Assembly (NCBI RefSeq): GCF_010685995.1
Contig: NZ_JAAGWK010000028.1
Coordinates: 1 to 64,000, forward strand
Reading direction: 5' to 3'
Source of the DNA: Goekera deserti
GTDB lineage: Bacteria > Actinomycetota > Actinomycetes > Mycobacteriales > Geodermatophilaceae
DNA length: 64,000 nt
Shown: positions 63,093 to 64,000 of the stretch, one piece after another
Layout of the letters: each line of letters opens with the position of its first letter
Position numbering within the stretch: the stretch's first letter is position 1
Notes under the pieces: generated by a model
Database searches by the model: none
Told to the model about the DNA's origin: nothing
What the model saw: only the letters and a program-made list of their open reading frames with translations
Position numbers and translations under genes: made by a program

Positions 63093-64000
63093 GTGGGACC
63101 CATCGCAGACAGCACGGTGACGACGAACGAGCGGGGCGGCGACCGGCCCCGGGGTGGCCGGCCGGGTGGCGGCGGCCCGATGGGCGGCAGGCGGACGGTG
63201 GACCCGGCCGACCGAGCCCAGCTGGACCGGTCCCCGGTCTCGCTGCGCCGGGTCGGGCGGCTGTTCGCCCCGCACCGGTGGGCGATCGCGACGGTGGTCG
63301 CCCTGATCGTCGCCTCCTCGGCGGTGGCCCTCGCCGCGCCGTTCCTGCTCCGCGCGGTCATCGACGACGCGCTGCCCCGGCAGGACGTGCCGCTGCTGGC
63401 CTGGCTGGTGGCCGGCATGGTCGCGGTCGCCGCCGTCACCGCGGTGCTCGGCGTGCTGCAGACCTGGATCTCCACCACGGTCGGGCAGCAGATCATGCAC
63501 GGCCTGCGCACCTCGCTGTTCACCCACCTGCAGCGCCAGTCGCTGGGCTTCTTCACCCGCACCCGGGGCGGTGAGGTGCAGTCCCGGCTCACCAACGACA
63601 TCGGCGGCATGCAGTCGGTGGTCACGTCCACGGCGACGTCGCTGGCGTCCAACGCCACGACCGTCGTCGGCACCGTGATCGCGATGGCGGCGCTCAGCTG
63701 GCGGCTCTCGCTGCTCTCGCTCGTGGTGCTGCCGCCGTCCATCTGGCTGACCCGGCGGGTCGCGCTGCTGCGCCGCGCGGTCACCGCCCGCCAGCAGCGG
63801 CACCTGGCCGACATGCAGACCCAGATCGAGGAGGGCCTGTCGATCAGCGGCGTCCAGCTGGGCAAGACGCTGGGTGCCGGGCCGCTGCAGTCCGAGCGCT
63901 TCGCCGCGACGTCGGCGGAGCTGGTCGCCCTCGAGGTGCGCTCGCAGCTGGCCGGCCGGTGGCGGATGGCCACGATGAGCATCGTGTTCGCCGCGATCCC
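63093..64000 (+). CDS. ABC exporter, membrane domain (5' part; runs off window)
   Basis: The frame from GTG at 63093 (or GTG at 63117) is open to the window end, giving about 302 residues. After a Gly/Arg-rich leader, membrane helices follow: WAIATVVALIVASSAVALAAPFLL, LLAWLVAGMVAVAAVTAVLGVLQ and later SLASNATTVVGTVIAMAAL. The exporter motif FFTRTRGGEVQSRLTNDIGGMQ is typical of the type IV ABC exporter membrane domain. The nucleotide-binding domain should lie beyond the edge. Divergence from MarR suggests a drug- or lipid-exporting pump under MarR control. Confidence 0.9.
   Translation, partial: MGPIADSTVTTNERGGDRPRGGRPGGGGPMGGRRTVDPADRAQLDRSPVSLRRVGRLFAPHRWAIATVVALIVASSAVALAAPFLLRAVIDDALPRQDVPLLAWLVAGMVAVAAVTAVLGVLQTWISTTVGQQIMHGLRTSLFTHLQRQSLGFFTRTRGGEVQSRLTNDIGGMQSVVTSTATSLASNATTVVGTVIAMAALSWRLSLLSLVVLPPSIWLTRRVALLRRAVTARQQRHLADMQTQIEEGLSISGVQLGKTLGAGPLQSERFAATSAELVALEVRSQLAGRWRMATMSIVFAAI

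Overview
The window is a stretch of a very GC-rich actinobacterial chromosome. GTG and TTG starts are common, stop/start overlaps of the ATGA or GTGA type are frequent, and operons are compact. Gene content fits a high-GC actinobacterium, possibly near the Geodermatophilaceae: a complete ergothioneine operon, an AftB/ZomB-type cell-wall arabinosyltransferase homologue, a class F sortase, and an ECF sigma factor with an RskA-like anti-sigma factor. The family assignment is inference from gene content, not a marker-gene result. The left end is the tail of an rRNA operon (23S-5S spacer, 5S rRNA, strong terminator).

From about 1.2 to 8.2 kb lies the most unusual region. It is a mostly overlapping plus-strand operon encoding a membrane family-2 glycosyltransferase, an exosortase-superfamily protein (Cys84, Arg126, His146) with a long extra C-terminal region, an ATP-grasp enzyme, a divergent UDP-GlcNAc 2-epimerase homologue, a HAD phosphatase, a small secreted protein with a tripartite C-terminal tail, and a PIG-L deacetylase. 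I read it as a candidate surface-protein sorting and glycan-modification system with its own substrate.

From 8.3 to 20.5 kb is a purine-nitrogen island: ureABCFGD, allantoinase, allantoicase, a three-subunit xanthine dehydrogenase on the opposite strand, and an 8-oxoguanine/guanine-type deaminase. Together they cover both ends of purine breakdown to ammonia; uricase and the steps to allantoin are not here. From 20.5 to 29.5 kb, on the minus strand, are the ergothioneine operon egtABCDE, then an AftB-like glycosyltransferase and an acyl-CoA ligase. From 29.6 to 32.6 kb is a module of sigma factor, anti-sigma factor, class F sortase and DUF4397 secreted protein.

From 32.7 to 52.7 kb is mixed content: a GAF/SpoIIE phosphatase, DUF309, ACT-domain malic enzyme, a Schlafen/AlbA-type regulator-like gene, Fpg/Nei DNA glycosylase, two methyl-accepting chemotaxis proteins, a metallo-beta-lactamase-fold hydrolase, an FtsX-type ABC transporter, a NarL-type two-component system and a HAD phosphatase. 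From 52.8 to 57.9 kb is a three-gene operon: DUF4331 secreted protein, TPR protein and NicO-type Ni/Co transporter. From 58.2 to 61.0 kb is an NAD-salvage operon (NrtR-like Nudix protein, pncA, pncB). The right end holds a Rieske oxygenase, a MarR regulator and a divergent ABC exporter cut by the window edge.

A recurring non-genic theme is short palindromic DNA. A 22-bp GGCC-flanked palindrome occurs four times in frame inside the xanthine dehydrogenase large-subunit gene and twice in frame inside the Ni/Co transporter gene. Other CTTTC/GAAAG palindromes form tandem arrays between genes at 48.1 and 62.6 kb.
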